Assembly: GCA_016703535.1 (NCBI GenBank)
Contig: JADJBV010000001.1
Coordinates: 2,294,001 to 2,358,000 of the forward strand
DNA length: 64,000 bases
Direction: 5' to 3'
Origin: Deltaproteobacteria bacterium
GTDB taxonomy: Bacteria > Myxococcota > Kuafuiibacteriia > Kuafuiibacteriales > Kuafuiibacteriaceae
Below are positions 17,383-25,782 of the stretch, piece by piece. The position numbers were made by a program, and so were the translations under genes. Position 1 is the first letter of the stretch. The number at the start of each line of letters is the position of its first letter. The notes beneath the pieces are model-generated. The model searched no databases, had not been told where the DNA came from, and worked only from the letters and a program-made list of their open reading frames with translations.

Positions 17383-18870
17383 TCAGCTGGCGGGGACGGG
17401 GGCGCCGGGCGGAGGGGACTGCAGGGCCTGGCTCTTGGCCTTCTTGGCGTCGAGCTCGGCGTTGAAGGGCTTGGCGATGATCCAGAAGATGATGACCGCC
17501 GGCAACATCATGCCCGTCAACATCATGAAGTACGGCCCGGGGGGCATCTTGTCGTAGAGCTGGGTGATCGGCGCGTTGATGCAAAGGTTGGCGATGGCCA
17601 CGCAGAGCAACCAACACGCGGTCACCACACTCTTCATGTGAGGCGCGGCCGCGGCGAAGGACAGCTCCAGGCCGACCACGGAAATGCAGACCTCGGCGCA
17701 GGTCAACACCACGTAGGCCACGACCTGCCAGAGGATGTTCACCTTGACGCCGCCCGCCGCGGCGAACCCGGCCAGGCCCATGATCAACATCGTGCTGGCG
17801 GTGAGCACGAAGCCCAGCAACATCCGGTCGGTCGCTCGGGTCATCTTCCCCCTGGTGGCCAACACCCGCCAAATCACCGCAAAAGTGGGCACCAAGATGA
17901 TGATCAGGAAGCCGTTCACCGCTTGGATGGAGTCGGGCTCGATTCGCATCCCGAAGACGTCCAGGTCGAAGTCTTTCTGCGCGAAGAAGATCCAGGTGCT
18001 GGCCGATTGATCGAAGATGGCCCAGAAGAAGGTCACCAAGGAGAAGATGCCGCCCAGGCGGCCCAACACCTTCACCATCGCGAACACGAAGGCGATGAAG
18101 CCGACGATCCCGACGTATTTGCTGTAGTCGGGGTAACGGATGCCGGCGAAGGTGGCGGCCGCGAAGATGGCGCCCACCAAGACGATCAAGACCACGATCA
18201 GGTTTCGATTGGTCAGCTGCTCGGCGCTGAGATCACTGGACTTCATGACCTTGTCGACCGCGTAGAGCTTCTTGCCAGCGGCGAAGAAGATGAAGGCGAC
18301 GATCATCAGGATCGCCGGGAAGATGAAGGCGATCTTGTAGCTGTAGCTGGTGCGGATGATCGGCATGGCGAACTGGGAGATGGTCGCCCCGATGTTGATG
18401 GCCATGTAGAAGATGCCGAAGGCGTCGCTGCGCAGGGCCTCGTCGCCGGGCCGCTGCTGGTCGTAGGTCATGCCCATCAACGAGGAGATGTTGGGTTTGG
18501 TGACGCCGGTGCCCATCGCCAGGAGGGCCAAGGCGCTGACCATAAAGGGCACACTTTCGATGCCCAAGACGAAGTGCCCCAAGATGTAGGGCACCGAAAA
18601 GATGACGATCGTCCAGTACTTACCCAGGTAGTTGTCGGCGACCCAGCCGCCGATCAGCGGCAGGTAGTAGCAGGCGCCGATGAAGATCGACATCGCCATG
18701 CCCGCCTCACCTTTGGTGAAGCCGAGCAGGTCAGTCATGTAGAGCGCCAGGATCGCCCGCATCCCGTAGTACGAGCAGCGCTCGGCGAGTTCACCCCAGA
18801 AGATGAACCAAAAGCCCTTGGGGTGCCGCCCGAGGGACGAGAAAAATCCGAGTGCCGCCGATTGAGACAT
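17383..18870 (-). CDS. POT/PTR2-family proton-coupled peptide transporter
   Basis: Inner-membrane proton-dependent oligopeptide transporter of 495 residues with 12-14 predicted helices. The family signature ELAERCSYYGMRAIL at about residues 27-41 contains the ExxER proton-coupling motif and the substrate-side Tyr. Further family phrases are IGGWVADNYLGKYWTI, then GTGVTKPNISSLMGMTYD and the FYMAINIGATIS segment. It imports di- and tripeptides in well-studied relatives, which fits a proteolytic, predatory or saprophytic life style. A strong short hairpin (18883-18899) lies directly before its ribosome site (GGGGAG). Confidence 0.92.
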   Translation of the reverse strand: MSQSAALGFFSSLGRHPKGFWFIFWGELAERCSYYGMRAILALYMTDLLGFTKGEAGMAMSIFIGACYYLPLIGGWVADNYLGKYWTIVIFSVPYILGHFVLGIESVPFMVSALALLAMGTGVTKPNISSLMGMTYDQQRPGDEALRSDAFGIFYMAINIGATISQFAMPIIRTSYSYKIAFIFPAILMIVAFIFFAAGKKLYAVDKVMKSSDLSAEQLTNRNLIVVLIVLVGAIFAAATFAGIRYPDYSKYVGIVGFIAFVFAMVKVLGRLGGIFSLVTFFWAIFDQSASTWIFFAQKDFDLDVFGMRIEPDSIQAVNGFLIIILVPTFAVIWRVLATRGKMTRATDRMLLGFVLTASTMLIMGLAGFAAAGGVKVNILWQVVAYVVLTCAEVCISVVGLELSFAAAAPHMKSVVTACWLLCVAIANLCINAPITQLYDKMPPGPYFMMLTGMMLPAVIIFWIIAKPFNAELDAKKAKSQALQSPPPGAPVPAS

Positions 18871-18882
18871 GAAGTTCGCTCC

Positions 18883-18899
18883 CCGCCCCGTCGGGGCGG
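18883..18899 (-). promoter_or_regulatory. 5' leader hairpin abutting the POT transporter RBS
   Basis: On the minus strand CCGCCCC and GGGGCGG form a seven-base GC stem with a three-base loop. The 3' arm runs into GGGGAG, the likely ribosome site of the gene starting at 18870. It could lower translation. A second inverted pair (ACCCC and GGGGT) lies about 15 bases further upstream. Confidence 0.3.
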
Positions 18900-18998
18900 T
18901 CTGGTGTCACCCCCGTCCGGGGTCGGAGCCCTTGTGGCCGAGCGACCGGCGACCGTCAACAGCTTCTAGAGGGATCGACTTGACGAGGTGCGTCGGGC

Positions 18999-19508
18999 TC
19001 AGCGGCTGGACTTGAGGACCGCGTTCTCATCGACGGCGCCCGAGTAGATCCAGCCGACCAACATCCCGGTGGAGGCCTCGTAGAACCGAGTCCCAGCCAT
19101 GGTCCCGCAGAGCCCCTCGACCGGGAAGACGTCCCATTGCTTGTATTTGCGCACGGGCCCGACGGTCCCGCACGCGGTGCGTTTGTCGGCCGCCCGGCCC
19201 GCGGTGGGCAGGTAAAGCCGGCCCAAGCTGTACGCGGAGATCACGTTGTCTGCCGGGACGAGCTCGCCGTTGACGCGAATGGGCGGTGCCCCTTCGGCCG
19301 GTGCGGTGGCCTCGAAGTTCACCTCCCACTCGTCGCCCTTTTCGGTGAAGGACAACTTCACCTCGTGGACCACAGGGCCCGCCATGCTCGACTCGGTGAC
19401 CTCGTAGACCAACTCGCCGCCGGCCGTCACCGGCGCCCGCTCTCGTTCGCCGGAGCCGGGCTTTTGGCAAGCCAGACCGATCAACAGCCCCATCCAGCCG
19501 TACTTCAT
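18999..19508 (-). CDS. Hypothetical lipoprotein (169 aa)
   Basis: Predicted lipoprotein: basic-poor N-terminus, hydrophobic run and lipobox IGLAC (Cys 14). The mature domain is probably beta-rich (GGELVYEVTESSMAGPVVHEVKL...) and has two Cys (CGTVGP, LCGTM) that may pair. No family recognised. Its ATG shares one base with the stop of the upstream SDR gene (TGATG), so the two are co-translated. Confidence 0.58.
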   Translation of the reverse strand: MKYGWMGLLIGLACQKPGSGERERAPVTAGGELVYEVTESSMAGPVVHEVKLSFTEKGDEWEVNFEATAPAEGAPPIRVNGELVPADNVISAYSLGRLYLPTAGRAADKRTACGTVGPVRKYKQWDVFPVEGLCGTMAGTRFYEASTGMLVGWIYSGAVDENAVLKSSR

Positions 19509-20395
19509 CAGACCACCCTCACCTTCTTCACCTCACCCTCCACCTTGGGGTCCTCTGGGCCCGTCGTCCGGGCCACATAAGCGGCCCGGGCCCCCGGATC
19601 CACGTGGCGAAAGAACCGATCGAACTTGGTCAGGCGCCCGATCCACTCGACCGCCAGGCGGGGCACCAGGTGGGGCAACACCGCCAGCAGCCGCTGGTAA
19701 CCGGGGACGAAGACCTCGACCCGGCGGGTCTGCACCGCGTGCACGATCGCTTGAGCGACGTCGGCGGGCTCGACCGGAGGGGGCCAGGCCATCGGCTGGG
19801 TGCCGGCCAGAAGTTCGGTCTTCACCGGGATCGGCATGACGTAGGAGAAGTCGACCCCCGAACGGCGATGTTCCAAGCGCACCGCCTCGGTCAGGCCGAC
19901 CACCGCGTGTTTGGTCGCCGAATACGTGGCGGCGAAGGGCACGCCCAACTTGCCAGCCATCGAAGCGACGTTGACCACGTGGCCCCGACCTCGGGCGACC
20001 ATGCGCGGCAACACCACCCGCATCCCGTGGATCACGCCCAAGAGGTTGACCTCGATCTGTCGCCGATCGGCGGCCTCGGGCTGCTCCAGGAAGGCCCCCA
20101 GGGACATGATGCCGGCGTTGTTGACCCAGACGTCGATCGGCCCCTGGGCCTGCTCGATCCGGTCGGCGGCCGCGCCCAACTCGGCCAACTCCCGCACGTC
20201 GGCCCGGTAGGCCCGGGCCTCACCCCCACGGTCGGTCAGGGTCCGAGCGGTGGCCTCACAGAGGGCCAGATCCAGGTCGAGGAGGGCCACCCGGGCGCCC
20301 CGCTTCAAAAAGAGCTCGGCGGTGGCCTGGCCGATCCCCCGGGCGCCGCCCGTGATCACCACCAGCAGGCCCGTCAGGTCCCGAAGCTCAGCCAT
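19508..20395 (-). CDS. Short-chain dehydrogenase/reductase
   Basis: NAD(P)-dependent oxidoreductase of the classical SDR family, 295 residues. The cofactor motif is TGGARGIG at residues 15-22, NNAG lies near 98, the catalytic Ser is in NVASMAG near 147, and Tyr-xxx-Lys appears as YSATK near 160. The C-terminal 60 residues extend beyond the core (VFVPGYQRLLAVLPHLVPRLAVEWIG), as in SDRs acting on lipids or steroids at membranes. The substrate cannot be inferred. It is the first gene of a two-gene unit with the lipoprotein and diverges from the Ser/Thr kinase. Confidence 0.85.
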   Translation of the reverse strand: MAELRDLTGLLVVITGGARGIGQATAELFLKRGARVALLDLDLALCEATARTLTDRGGEARAYRADVRELAELGAAADRIEQAQGPIDVWVNNAGIMSLGAFLEQPEAADRRQIEVNLLGVIHGMRVVLPRMVARGRGHVVNVASMAGKLGVPFAATYSATKHAVVGLTEAVRLEHRRSGVDFSYVMPIPVKTELLAGTQPMAWPPPVEPADVAQAIVHAVQTRRVEVFVPGYQRLLAVLPHLVPRLAVEWIGRLTKFDRFFRHVDPGARAAYVARTTGPEDPKVEGEVKKVRVV

Positions 20396-20557
20396 GGGCA
20401 GGGCTTAGCCCGGGGATGCCCCGCCGCGCAACCACCCCACCCGCCTCGGGTTGACCGACAGGGCTTCGGGCCGATTCGGGCGGCTCACGCGTATAACGAG
20501 GTTGGGGGCATCGGTGGATTTGACTGTGATCCTCGCTTTCGGGGAGGCTTGGGCCGG

Positions 20558-21718
20558 GTGAGCGGCGATCCCCATACCGTACGGCAGATCGGCCGCTACG
20601 AGATCATCCGGAAGATCGCCACCGGCGGTATGGCCGAGTTGTTCCTGGCGCGCTTCGTCGGGCCCGGCGGCTTCGAGAAGCGCTGCGCCTTGAAGCGCAT
20701 CCTGCCCCAATTCGCCTCAGACCAGGTCTTCACCCGAATGTTCCTCAACGAGGCCCGGGTGACGGCGATGTTCGACCACCCGAACTTGGTCCAGATCTTC
20801 GAGCTGGGCCAAGACGACGACGGCCAGTTTTTCATCGCCATGGAGCTGGTCAACGGGATCAACCTCCGCCAGCTCCTCCACCTGGTGCACGAGCGCGGGA
20901 TCCGGATCCCGCCGGAGTTGGCCGCCTTTATGGTGACCCAGGCCCTGGACGGCCTGGCCTACGCCCACGACTTTCGGGACCCTGACGGCCGAGCCCTGAA
21001 CCTGGTCCACCGCGACATCTCCCCCCAGAACATCTTGGTCTCCTACGACGGCTGGGTGAAGTTGGTCGACTTCGGCATCGTCAAGGGCAACTCGATCTCC
21101 AGCGAAACCCAAGCCGGGATGCTCAAGGGCAAGGTTGCGTACATGTCGCCCGAACAGGCCACGGGCGAACACATCGATGGCCGCTCGGACCTCTTCTCCT
21201 TGGGCGTGTGCTTCTACGAGCTGGTCGCCCAGGAGCGACCCTTCCAGGCGATCAACGAGATCATGACGCTGAAGGCGATCCTGGAGCACCAGCCGCCGCC
21301 GATCACCGCCTACGTCCCCGACATCGCCGACGGCCTCGAAGAGGCGATCCACCGGGCCCTCGAGAAGTTGCCCAGCGATCGCTACAACCACGCCCGGGAG
21401 TTCCAGGAACACCTCAGCCACGTGTTGCGGGCCTGCCCGAACCCGATCGGTCGGCACACCCTCTCCGAGTTCATCGGCAGCCTCACCGAAGGCACCACCA
21501 GCAGCTTCGACTCGACGCGGGTGAAGATCCCCCGAGGCCTGGCGGGGTTTGGTCACAGCCTCAGCCCCGAGGGATCGGGCCCCAAGCCGATCAAGACCCC
21601 GCCCCCAAACGCATCGGCCCGCCCACCGATCCCAAGGCGGCGATCCGTCGTCCCCCCAACGGGCCCGACGCGCCCACGCCCACGCCCATGGATCAGGCCC
21701 GCACCATGGACGGCATGA
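20558..21718 (+). CDS. Hanks-type serine/threonine protein kinase (kinase part, frameshifted)
   Basis: Catalytic half of a myxobacterial receptor kinase. The GTG start has GGAGG ten bases upstream. The Gly-rich loop is IATGGMAELFLARF, the Lys is in CALKRIL, the catalytic loop is HRDISPQN near residue 150, DFG is near 170 and the activation-loop end MSPEQ near 196. Conserved kinase sequence ends near residue 280. A linker follows. This frame stops at 21718, but third-position G/C bias moves to the -1 frame near 21604-21610. The -1 frame then encodes a membrane segment and PEGA-like tail (next entry). The intact protein would have about 641 residues. As read here, a soluble 386-residue kinase results. 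Confidence 0.85.
   Translation: MSGDPHTVRQIGRYEIIRKIATGGMAELFLARFVGPGGFEKRCALKRILPQFASDQVFTRMFLNEARVTAMFDHPNLVQIFELGQDDDGQFFIAMELVNGINLRQLLHLVHERGIRIPPELAAFMVTQALDGLAYAHDFRDPDGRALNLVHRDISPQNILVSYDGWVKLVDFGIVKGNSISSETQAGMLKGKVAYMSPEQATGEHIDGRSDLFSLGVCFYELVAQERPFQAINEIMTLKAILEHQPPPITAYVPDIADGLEEAIHRALEKLPSDRYNHAREFQEHLSHVLRACPNPIGRHTLSEFIGSLTEGTTSSFDSTRVKIPRGLAGFGHSLSPEGSGPKPIKTPPPNASARPPIPRRRSVVPPTGPTRPRPRPWIRPAPWTA
21604..21610 (+). other. Candidate -1 frameshift site (C CCA AAC)
   Basis: The heptamer CCCAAAC is positioned in the kinase frame as C CCA AAC, which fits the X XXY YYZ pattern of -1 slippery sites. It lies in a run of five C followed by three A. Codon bias switches frame at this point. 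A single base lost from the C run, in the assembly or in the genome, would look the same. Confidence 0.4.
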
Positions 21719-22482
21719 CCGCCGAGGTCCGGGCCGCCGGCTTGAACAAGGCTGGCGTCAATCCCCTGGCGGTGAGTGTGTTCATCGCCTCGGCCCTGGC
21801 GGGTGCGGTGGTGGTGTTTTTGGCGACCCGGCCCCCCGAAGTGGTGCCGCTGGTCGTCGCGCCGCCGCCAGTAGCCCCGCCGCCGCTGGTCCCACCCCCG
21901 GTCGTGCCGCCGCCCACCAGCCCGCCGCCCCTGGCGGTGGCTCCACCCCCGGTGGCCCCCCCGCCCGCCGAGGTGGCGCCGCCCCCGCCGCCCGCCCAAG
22001 TGGCGCCGGCGGAGCGCAAAGACAAAGACGACGAACCTCGTCGAAAGAAGAAGGATCGGGAGGAGCGAGACGAAAACCGCCCCCACCTCAACTTGGACTC
22101 GGCGCCGGCAGGCTTGACGGTCAAGGCCGACGGGAAGGTCTTGGGCAAGACGCCGCTGTCGGTGGCCCTGAAGCCCGGGACCCATCGCCTGACCTTGAGC
22201 GGGACCAAGTTCGGCCTGAGCCGGCAGATCACCGTCGAGGTCCCCAAGACCGGCAGCGTGACCGAAAAGATCGTCCTCAAGCGGGGCAGCGTCCGAGTTT
22301 TGGTGCGACCGGCGGCCGAGGTCTTCGTCAACAACATCCCGATGGGCAAGGCCCCGCCGCTGTCGTTCCCGCTCTACGAAGGGGAATACAACCTGCGGCT
22401 GGTGACCGAAGACGGCTCCGAACGCAGCCAGCCGGTGCGGATCACCGCCGATCAAGAAGAGCTGGTCAAAGTCATCTTCTGA
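21688..22482 (+). CDS. Membrane segment and PEGA-like tail of the Ser/Thr kinase
   Basis: Read in the -1 frame relative to the kinase. After a Pro-rich linker there is one membrane helix (VSVFIASALAGAVVVFLAT), then a long Pro/Val repeat (VAPPPVAPPP-type units), a charged patch of Lys, Asp and Arg, and a C-terminal domain of about 130 residues. This domain has the PEGA pattern: LDSAPAGLTVKADGKVLGKTPL followed by a second copy with VFVNNIPMGKAPPL. The coordinates start at the first ATG in this frame (21688), but it has no ribosome site, so independent translation is unlikely. The segment most probably continues the kinase protein. Confidence 0.7.
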   Translation: MDQARTMDGMTAEVRAAGLNKAGVNPLAVSVFIASALAGAVVVFLATRPPEVVPLVVAPPPVAPPPLVPPPVVPPPTSPPPLAVAPPPVAPPPAEVAPPPPPAQVAPAERKDKDDEPRRKKKDREERDENRPHLNLDSAPAGLTVKADGKVLGKTPLSVALKPGTHRLTLSGTKFGLSRQITVEVPKTGSVTEKIVLKRGSVRVLVRPAAEVFVNNIPMGKAPPLSFPLYEGEYNLRLVTEDGSERSQPVRITADQEELVKVIF

Positions 22483-22506
22483 GCCTCTTGGCCCGGGACG
22501 CTGGGA

Positions 22507-22908
22507 TCAACGCGTCGGCAGATCGATCAACGCGACCGACAACTGGGCCAGGGCCCCGGTCTCGATGGTCACCGGTGCACACCCAAAGGCCACCGGCCGC
22601 TCGCCGGCGTCGAGGCCCCAAACCGCCACCGTATAAGCCGCGGGGCGGATCTGGTTGATCTGGGCGTCACCTTTGGCGGCGCCGCTCCTGACGTTGACCA
22701 CCGCGCCATAGGTCGGCGGCACCCCTCGGCGATCCAACAAGATCACCGCACAGTCGACGACCCCAGTGTGGACCTGGATGTCGGCGGAGACCATGGCGGG
22801 GTTGAGGCCCGAACCTTCGGTCCGAATCTGGAGCGCCAGGGCCGCGTCGTCGGTCCCGCCGCAGGCCACCAGAGCCCAAAGCCCTACTGGAAGGTGACGG
22901 CGAGGCAT
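22507..22908 (-). CDS. Hypothetical lipoprotein (133 aa)
   Basis: Predicted lipoprotein with signal peptide and lipobox ALVAC (Cys 16). The mature domain is small and probably beta-sandwich (ALQIRTEGSGLNPAMVSADIQVHT), with two further Cys. No family recognised. The start overlaps the end of the upstream gene by 25 bases. It ends 24 bases from the stop of the convergent PEGA tail. Confidence 0.55.
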   Translation of the reverse strand: MPRRHLPVGLWALVACGGTDDAALALQIRTEGSGLNPAMVSADIQVHTGVVDCAVILLDRRGVPPTYGAVVNVRSGAAKGDAQINQIRPAAYTVAVWGLDAGERPVAFGCAPVTIETGALAQLSVALIDLPTR

Positions 22909-23510
22909 CCGCCCCCTCCTTCACAGTCCCCGCCGCCCCCGGCGAGCAGGACCAAAACCACCACCCCAGCCGCGACCGCCACTGCCCCCAAGCCGAGCCC
23001 AATAAAAAGGCCGGTGTTGCTGCTCTCTTCCTCGACCGGCGGCGGCGGCGCGGTCTCGCTCCCGAGGGGCGGAGGTGGAGGGGGCGGCAGTTCGGTCGGG
23101 GGAGGTGGAGGGGGCGGTGGTGGGGTCACCTTGATCGACGGCGGCGGCGGCGGAGGCGGCGTGGTGCCCCCACCCTTTTTGCGGAGCCCGTCCAAGGCCG
23201 CGACGGTTTTGGGTGAGGTGCCAGGCGGCGCCTTGATGGTCGGATAAAGCGCGAAGGCCTTCTGCCAGGCGGCCTCGGACTCGGGCCCGTTGCCGAGTTC
23301 GTAGTGGAGCATGCCCAAGTACAAGAAGGCCTTGGCCCGCTCGGTTTTGGGCAGGTCGGCGGCGTTGCTGGCGGCCGTCAGCCGCGGGATGGCCCGATCG
23401 GTGTCCAGGTTTTCGTAGAAAGCGATCCCGTCTTCCAGATCGCGCTTGCCGTCGGCGAAGGCCGGGCCTCCTGCCAAGAGCAGAGCCAAAACGACGAACC
23501 CCGACCGCAC
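22884..23510 (-). CDS. Exported TPR-like protein with poly-Pro linker and membrane helix
   Basis: About 208 residues from a GTG at 23510. That start is chosen because it yields a signal peptide (VRSGFVVLALLLAGGPAFA-DG), while the longer frame to 23729 overlaps the next gene and has shadow-like composition. Residues 20-95 contain TPR-like helices (DLEDGIAFYENLDTDRAI, AKAFLYLGMLHYELGNGPES, AAWQKAFALYP). Then come poly-Pro blocks (residues 108-160) and one C-terminal hydrophobic helix (GLFIGLGLGAVAVAAGVVVL). No ribosome site is evident. The architecture matches myxobacterial periplasmic scaffold proteins; its partner is unknown. Confidence 0.62.
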   Translation of the reverse strand: MRSGFVVLALLLAGGPAFADGKRDLEDGIAFYENLDTDRAIPRLTAASNAADLPKTERAKAFLYLGMLHYELGNGPESEAAWQKAFALYPTIKAPPGTSPKTVAALDGLRKKGGGTTPPPPPPPSIKVTPPPPPPPPPTELPPPPPPPLGSETAPPPPVEEESSNTGLFIGLGLGAVAVAAGVVVLVLLAGGGGDCEGGGGCLAVTFQ

Positions 23511-23542
23511 GGCCGGGAGCGTCGCAAAGGTCGGCGGGAGTT

Positions 23543-23836
23543 TCAAGAAGTGGAGGTGCCGAGGGCCGATTGGAGGCGCTTCTCGATCGACTTCTGGAGC
23601 AGGTCGGCCTTTACGCCGGCCGCTTTGGCGAGCATGCCCAACTTGACCTCGACCGTGACCTCGGAGGGGGTGACCTTGACGCCACCCGACACCCCGGTGC
23701 CTTTGATCTCGGCGTTGGCGCCGCTCCACACCAACTTCACGCCCTTTTGGGCCAGGTCAGACTCGAAGCCGCCGAGGGCCTTCTTGGCCTCGTCGATCGG
23801 CAGCTTGTGGGCCTGACGAACGTTGATGGTGCTCAC
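23543..23836 (-). CDS. Polyhydroxyalkanoic acid system family protein
   Basis: A 97-residue cytosolic protein resembling the PHA_gran_rgn family, proteins encoded near polyhydroxyalkanoate genes in some bacteria. Typical are the start MSTINVRQAHKLPIDEAKKA, the middle GVKLVWSGANAEIKGTGVSGGVKV, and the end with VTVEVKLGMLAKAAG followed by a charged helix. The molecular role in the family is not settled. No PHA synthase is in this window, so the gene may have a different job here. Start and stop are tight against L33 and the upstream gene, suggesting one operon. Confidence 0.75.
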   Translation of the reverse strand: MSTINVRQAHKLPIDEAKKALGGFESDLAQKGVKLVWSGANAEIKGTGVSGGVKVTPSEVTVEVKLGMLAKAAGVKADLLQKSIEKRLQSALGTSTS

Positions 23837-23839
23837 GAC

Positions 23840-24007
23840 TTACTTGAGCTTCTTCTCGACGAAGAGGACGTGCTTCCGAACCTTCGGATCGTACTTCTTC
23901 TTCTCGATCTTGCCGGTCTGGGTCCGGCGGTTCTTGTCGGTCACGTAGTAAAAACCGGTGCCCGCCGTAGACTCCAACTTGATCAGCTCTCGCCCGCTCT
24001 TTGCCAT
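23840..24007 (-). CDS. rpmG: 50S ribosomal protein L33
   Basis: A 55-residue ribosomal protein. It begins MAKSGRELIKLESTAGTG, then FYYVTDKNRRTQTGKIE and ends HVLFVEKKLK, the standard L33 pattern of a Cys-free type, so no zinc ribbon is present. L33 is a non-essential large-subunit protein near the E-site. It is not next to tRNA-Trp, secE or nusG as in many genomes, but between selD and the PHA-system gene. Its stop lies three bases from the next start, consistent with co-transcription. Confidence 0.93.
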   Translation of the reverse strand: MAKSGRELIKLESTAGTGFYYVTDKNRRTQTGKIEKKKYDPKVRKHVLFVEKKLK

Positions 24008-24056
24008 AGGGAGGCTCTCGCTACTCCACCCTGCCCGTCCTTAGCAACGACGAAAG

Positions 24057-25088
24057 TCAGCGGAGGCGCACTCGGCCGGTCCGACCCGAGGCCTTCTCCA
24101 CCCCTCCCACCTCCCAAGCCCCCAGCGCCTTTTGGACCTGGGCGGCCTTGGCCCGGGGGACACACAGGAGCAGGCCCCCGCTGGTCTGGGGGTCGGCGGC
24201 CAGCCGGACCTGGGCCTCGGTGACCCCCTCTTCGACCACCAGGTCCTTTCCATAGCCCCGCAGGTTGGCCTGGATGGTCCCTGGAAATACGCCTTGTTCC
24301 AGATACTTAGCCACACCTGTCAAGGCCGGCAAGGCCTCGGCCTCCAGGACCAGGTCGACCTTGCTGCCCCGGGCGATGTTGCGGGCGTGGCCGACCAAGC
24401 CGAAGCCGGTGACGTCGGTCCCGGCCCGGACCCCGGCCCCCACCGCCACGTCCCGAGCCTCTCGGTTCAGGGTGGTCATGGAGCGGATCACCGCCTTGGT
24501 CTCGGCGGCGGTCCGGAGCCCCTTCTTGAGGGCCTGGTACAAGATCCCGGTGCCCAGGCGTTTGGTCAGGATCAACCGGTCCCCGGGCCGGGCCTTGGTG
24601 TTGGTCAACATCTTCCGGAGATCGACGGTCCCCGCCACCGCAAAGCCCAACTTCAGCTCCGCGTCTTTGACCGTGTGCCCGCCGATCAACGGAGCCCCAG
24701 CCTCATCCAGGAGTTTTTCGGCGGCCCGCATCATCGGGCTCAGCACCGAACGGGGCAAGGCCTCGGGCACCGCCAACAAGGACACCGCCGAGGTCGGCAC
24801 GCCGCCCATCGCCCAGATGTCGCTGACCGCGTTGGCCGCCGCCACCCGGCCGTAGGCCTCGGGTTCGTCGACCAAGGGCGTGATCACGTCGATGGTGTGG
24901 ACCAGGCCGACGTTGCCCTTGTAGCGGACCACCCCGGCGTCATCCCGGGTGTCCAATCCAACGATCACCTGGGCGCCGCCGCGGCAGGCCAAGGTCGAGA
25001 GCACGTCGTCGAGTTCGCCCAAGGCCAACTTGGCGCCGCAACCTCCGGAGAGGGCGTATTGGGTCAGTCGCACCGGTTCTTGGCTCAC
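24057..25088 (-). CDS. selD: Selenide, water dikinase (selenophosphate synthetase)
   Basis: Makes selenophosphate from selenide and ATP. 343 residues with the usual length. The GTG at 25088 is chosen because the conserved N-terminus begins right there: RLTQYALSGGCGAKL, with Cys17 in the position that is Cys or selenocysteine in the family and Lys20 the catalytic Lys. Further motifs are VGLDTRDDAGVVRY, then TIDVITPLVDEP, AAANAVSDIWAMGG and IGGHTVKDAELKLG. It starts seven bases after the stop of the DUF2064 gene. No selA, selB, selC tRNA or selU is in the window, so which selenium pathway it serves is open. The pairing with a sugar transferase is notable. Confidence 0.95.
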   Translation of the reverse strand: MSQEPVRLTQYALSGGCGAKLALGELDDVLSTLACRGGAQVIVGLDTRDDAGVVRYKGNVGLVHTIDVITPLVDEPEAYGRVAAANAVSDIWAMGGVPTSAVSLLAVPEALPRSVLSPMMRAAEKLLDEAGAPLIGGHTVKDAELKLGFAVAGTVDLRKMLTNTKARPGDRLILTKRLGTGILYQALKKGLRTAAETKAVIRSMTTLNREARDVAVGAGVRAGTDVTGFGLVGHARNIARGSKVDLVLEAEALPALTGVAKYLEQGVFPGTIQANLRGYGKDLVVEEGVTEAQVRLAADPQTSGGLLLCVPRAKAAQVQKALGAWEVGGVEKASGRTGRVRLR

Positions 25089-25095
25089 GCCTGGC

Positions 25096-25782
25096 TCATA
25101 CACCGTCCGCACCGAAGGCCAAAAGTGCCTCTTCGAAGAGCGGTCGACAGCGGGCGGTCGCTGGGAGCGCCGCCAAAACCGCCGCCAGATCGGCGGGCTC
25201 ATCGAGATCCTGGATCGCCGGGCCGAGCGAAAGGATCGGCACCTGGGCCGCTTCAGCCCGGGCCAAGGTGGTGGCCAACACCGCCGACGTCGACCACGGG
25301 ATCTCGTGAAAGAGCATCTGCAAGATACCTTGCATTCCGAGGGCCACGTAGCCGCCGTCCACCGCCGGGATCACCGTGGCGCCCCCGGCCGGCAGCCGCA
25401 CCAAGGCCTCGGTGATCCGTTCGGCCGAAAGTTGGGGCGCGTCCGAGCCGAGCAACACCACGGCTTCGGCCTGGGTGGCTCGGGCGGCGTCCAGGAGGCG
25501 CACCGCCAGATCCCCCGTCGGCTGCGGCAAGATGATCGCCTCTTTGGTGTAGCGCCGGGCCTGATGAAGGGGCTCACCCAGGGTGTCGCAGGCAAAATAC
25601 AAGGTGGCCTCGGCGCGGCGGGCCGCCTCTTCGGCTTGGGCCAACACCTCGCCCAACATCGCCTCGTAGAGGGCCGTGGCCAGCGCCTCCCCCAAGGCGG
25701 GGATCAAACGAGTCTTCACCTGGCCGGGTCGCGGCAGACGCCCGAGGACCACCACCGCCCGATCGGGACGAGGCACGATCAT
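25096..25782 (-). CDS. DUF2064 / TIGR04282-type glycosyltransferase
   Basis: About 228 residues from ATG 25782; the upstream ATG at 25827 would lie inside the preceding gene. A GT-A-like nucleotide-sugar transferase fold is suggested by VVVLGRLPRPGQVKTRLIPALG at the N-terminus, VVLLGSDAPQLSAERI (the DxD-like metal site) in the middle, and AVDGGYVALGMQ. The family is annotated in databases as a putative arsenosugar biosynthesis transferase. Its start overlaps the stop of the upstream lipoprotein gene (ATGA), and selD follows seven bases after its stop. The direct linkage with selD suggests a seleno-sugar role, but that is inference. Confidence 0.8.
   Translation of the reverse strand: MIVPRPDRAVVVLGRLPRPGQVKTRLIPALGEALATALYEAMLGEVLAQAEEAARRAEATLYFACDTLGEPLHQARRYTKEAIILPQPTGDLAVRLLDAARATQAEAVVLLGSDAPQLSAERITEALVRLPAGGATVIPAVDGGYVALGMQGILQMLFHEIPWSTSAVLATTLARAEAAQVPILSLGPAIQDLDEPADLAAVLAALPATARCRPLFEEALLAFGADGV

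Noticed and set aside
21549..22658. Third open frame over the PEGA tail
   Set aside because: Arg/Pro/Gly-rich shadow sequence; the frame with G/C third positions encodes the membrane helix and PEGA repeats instead.
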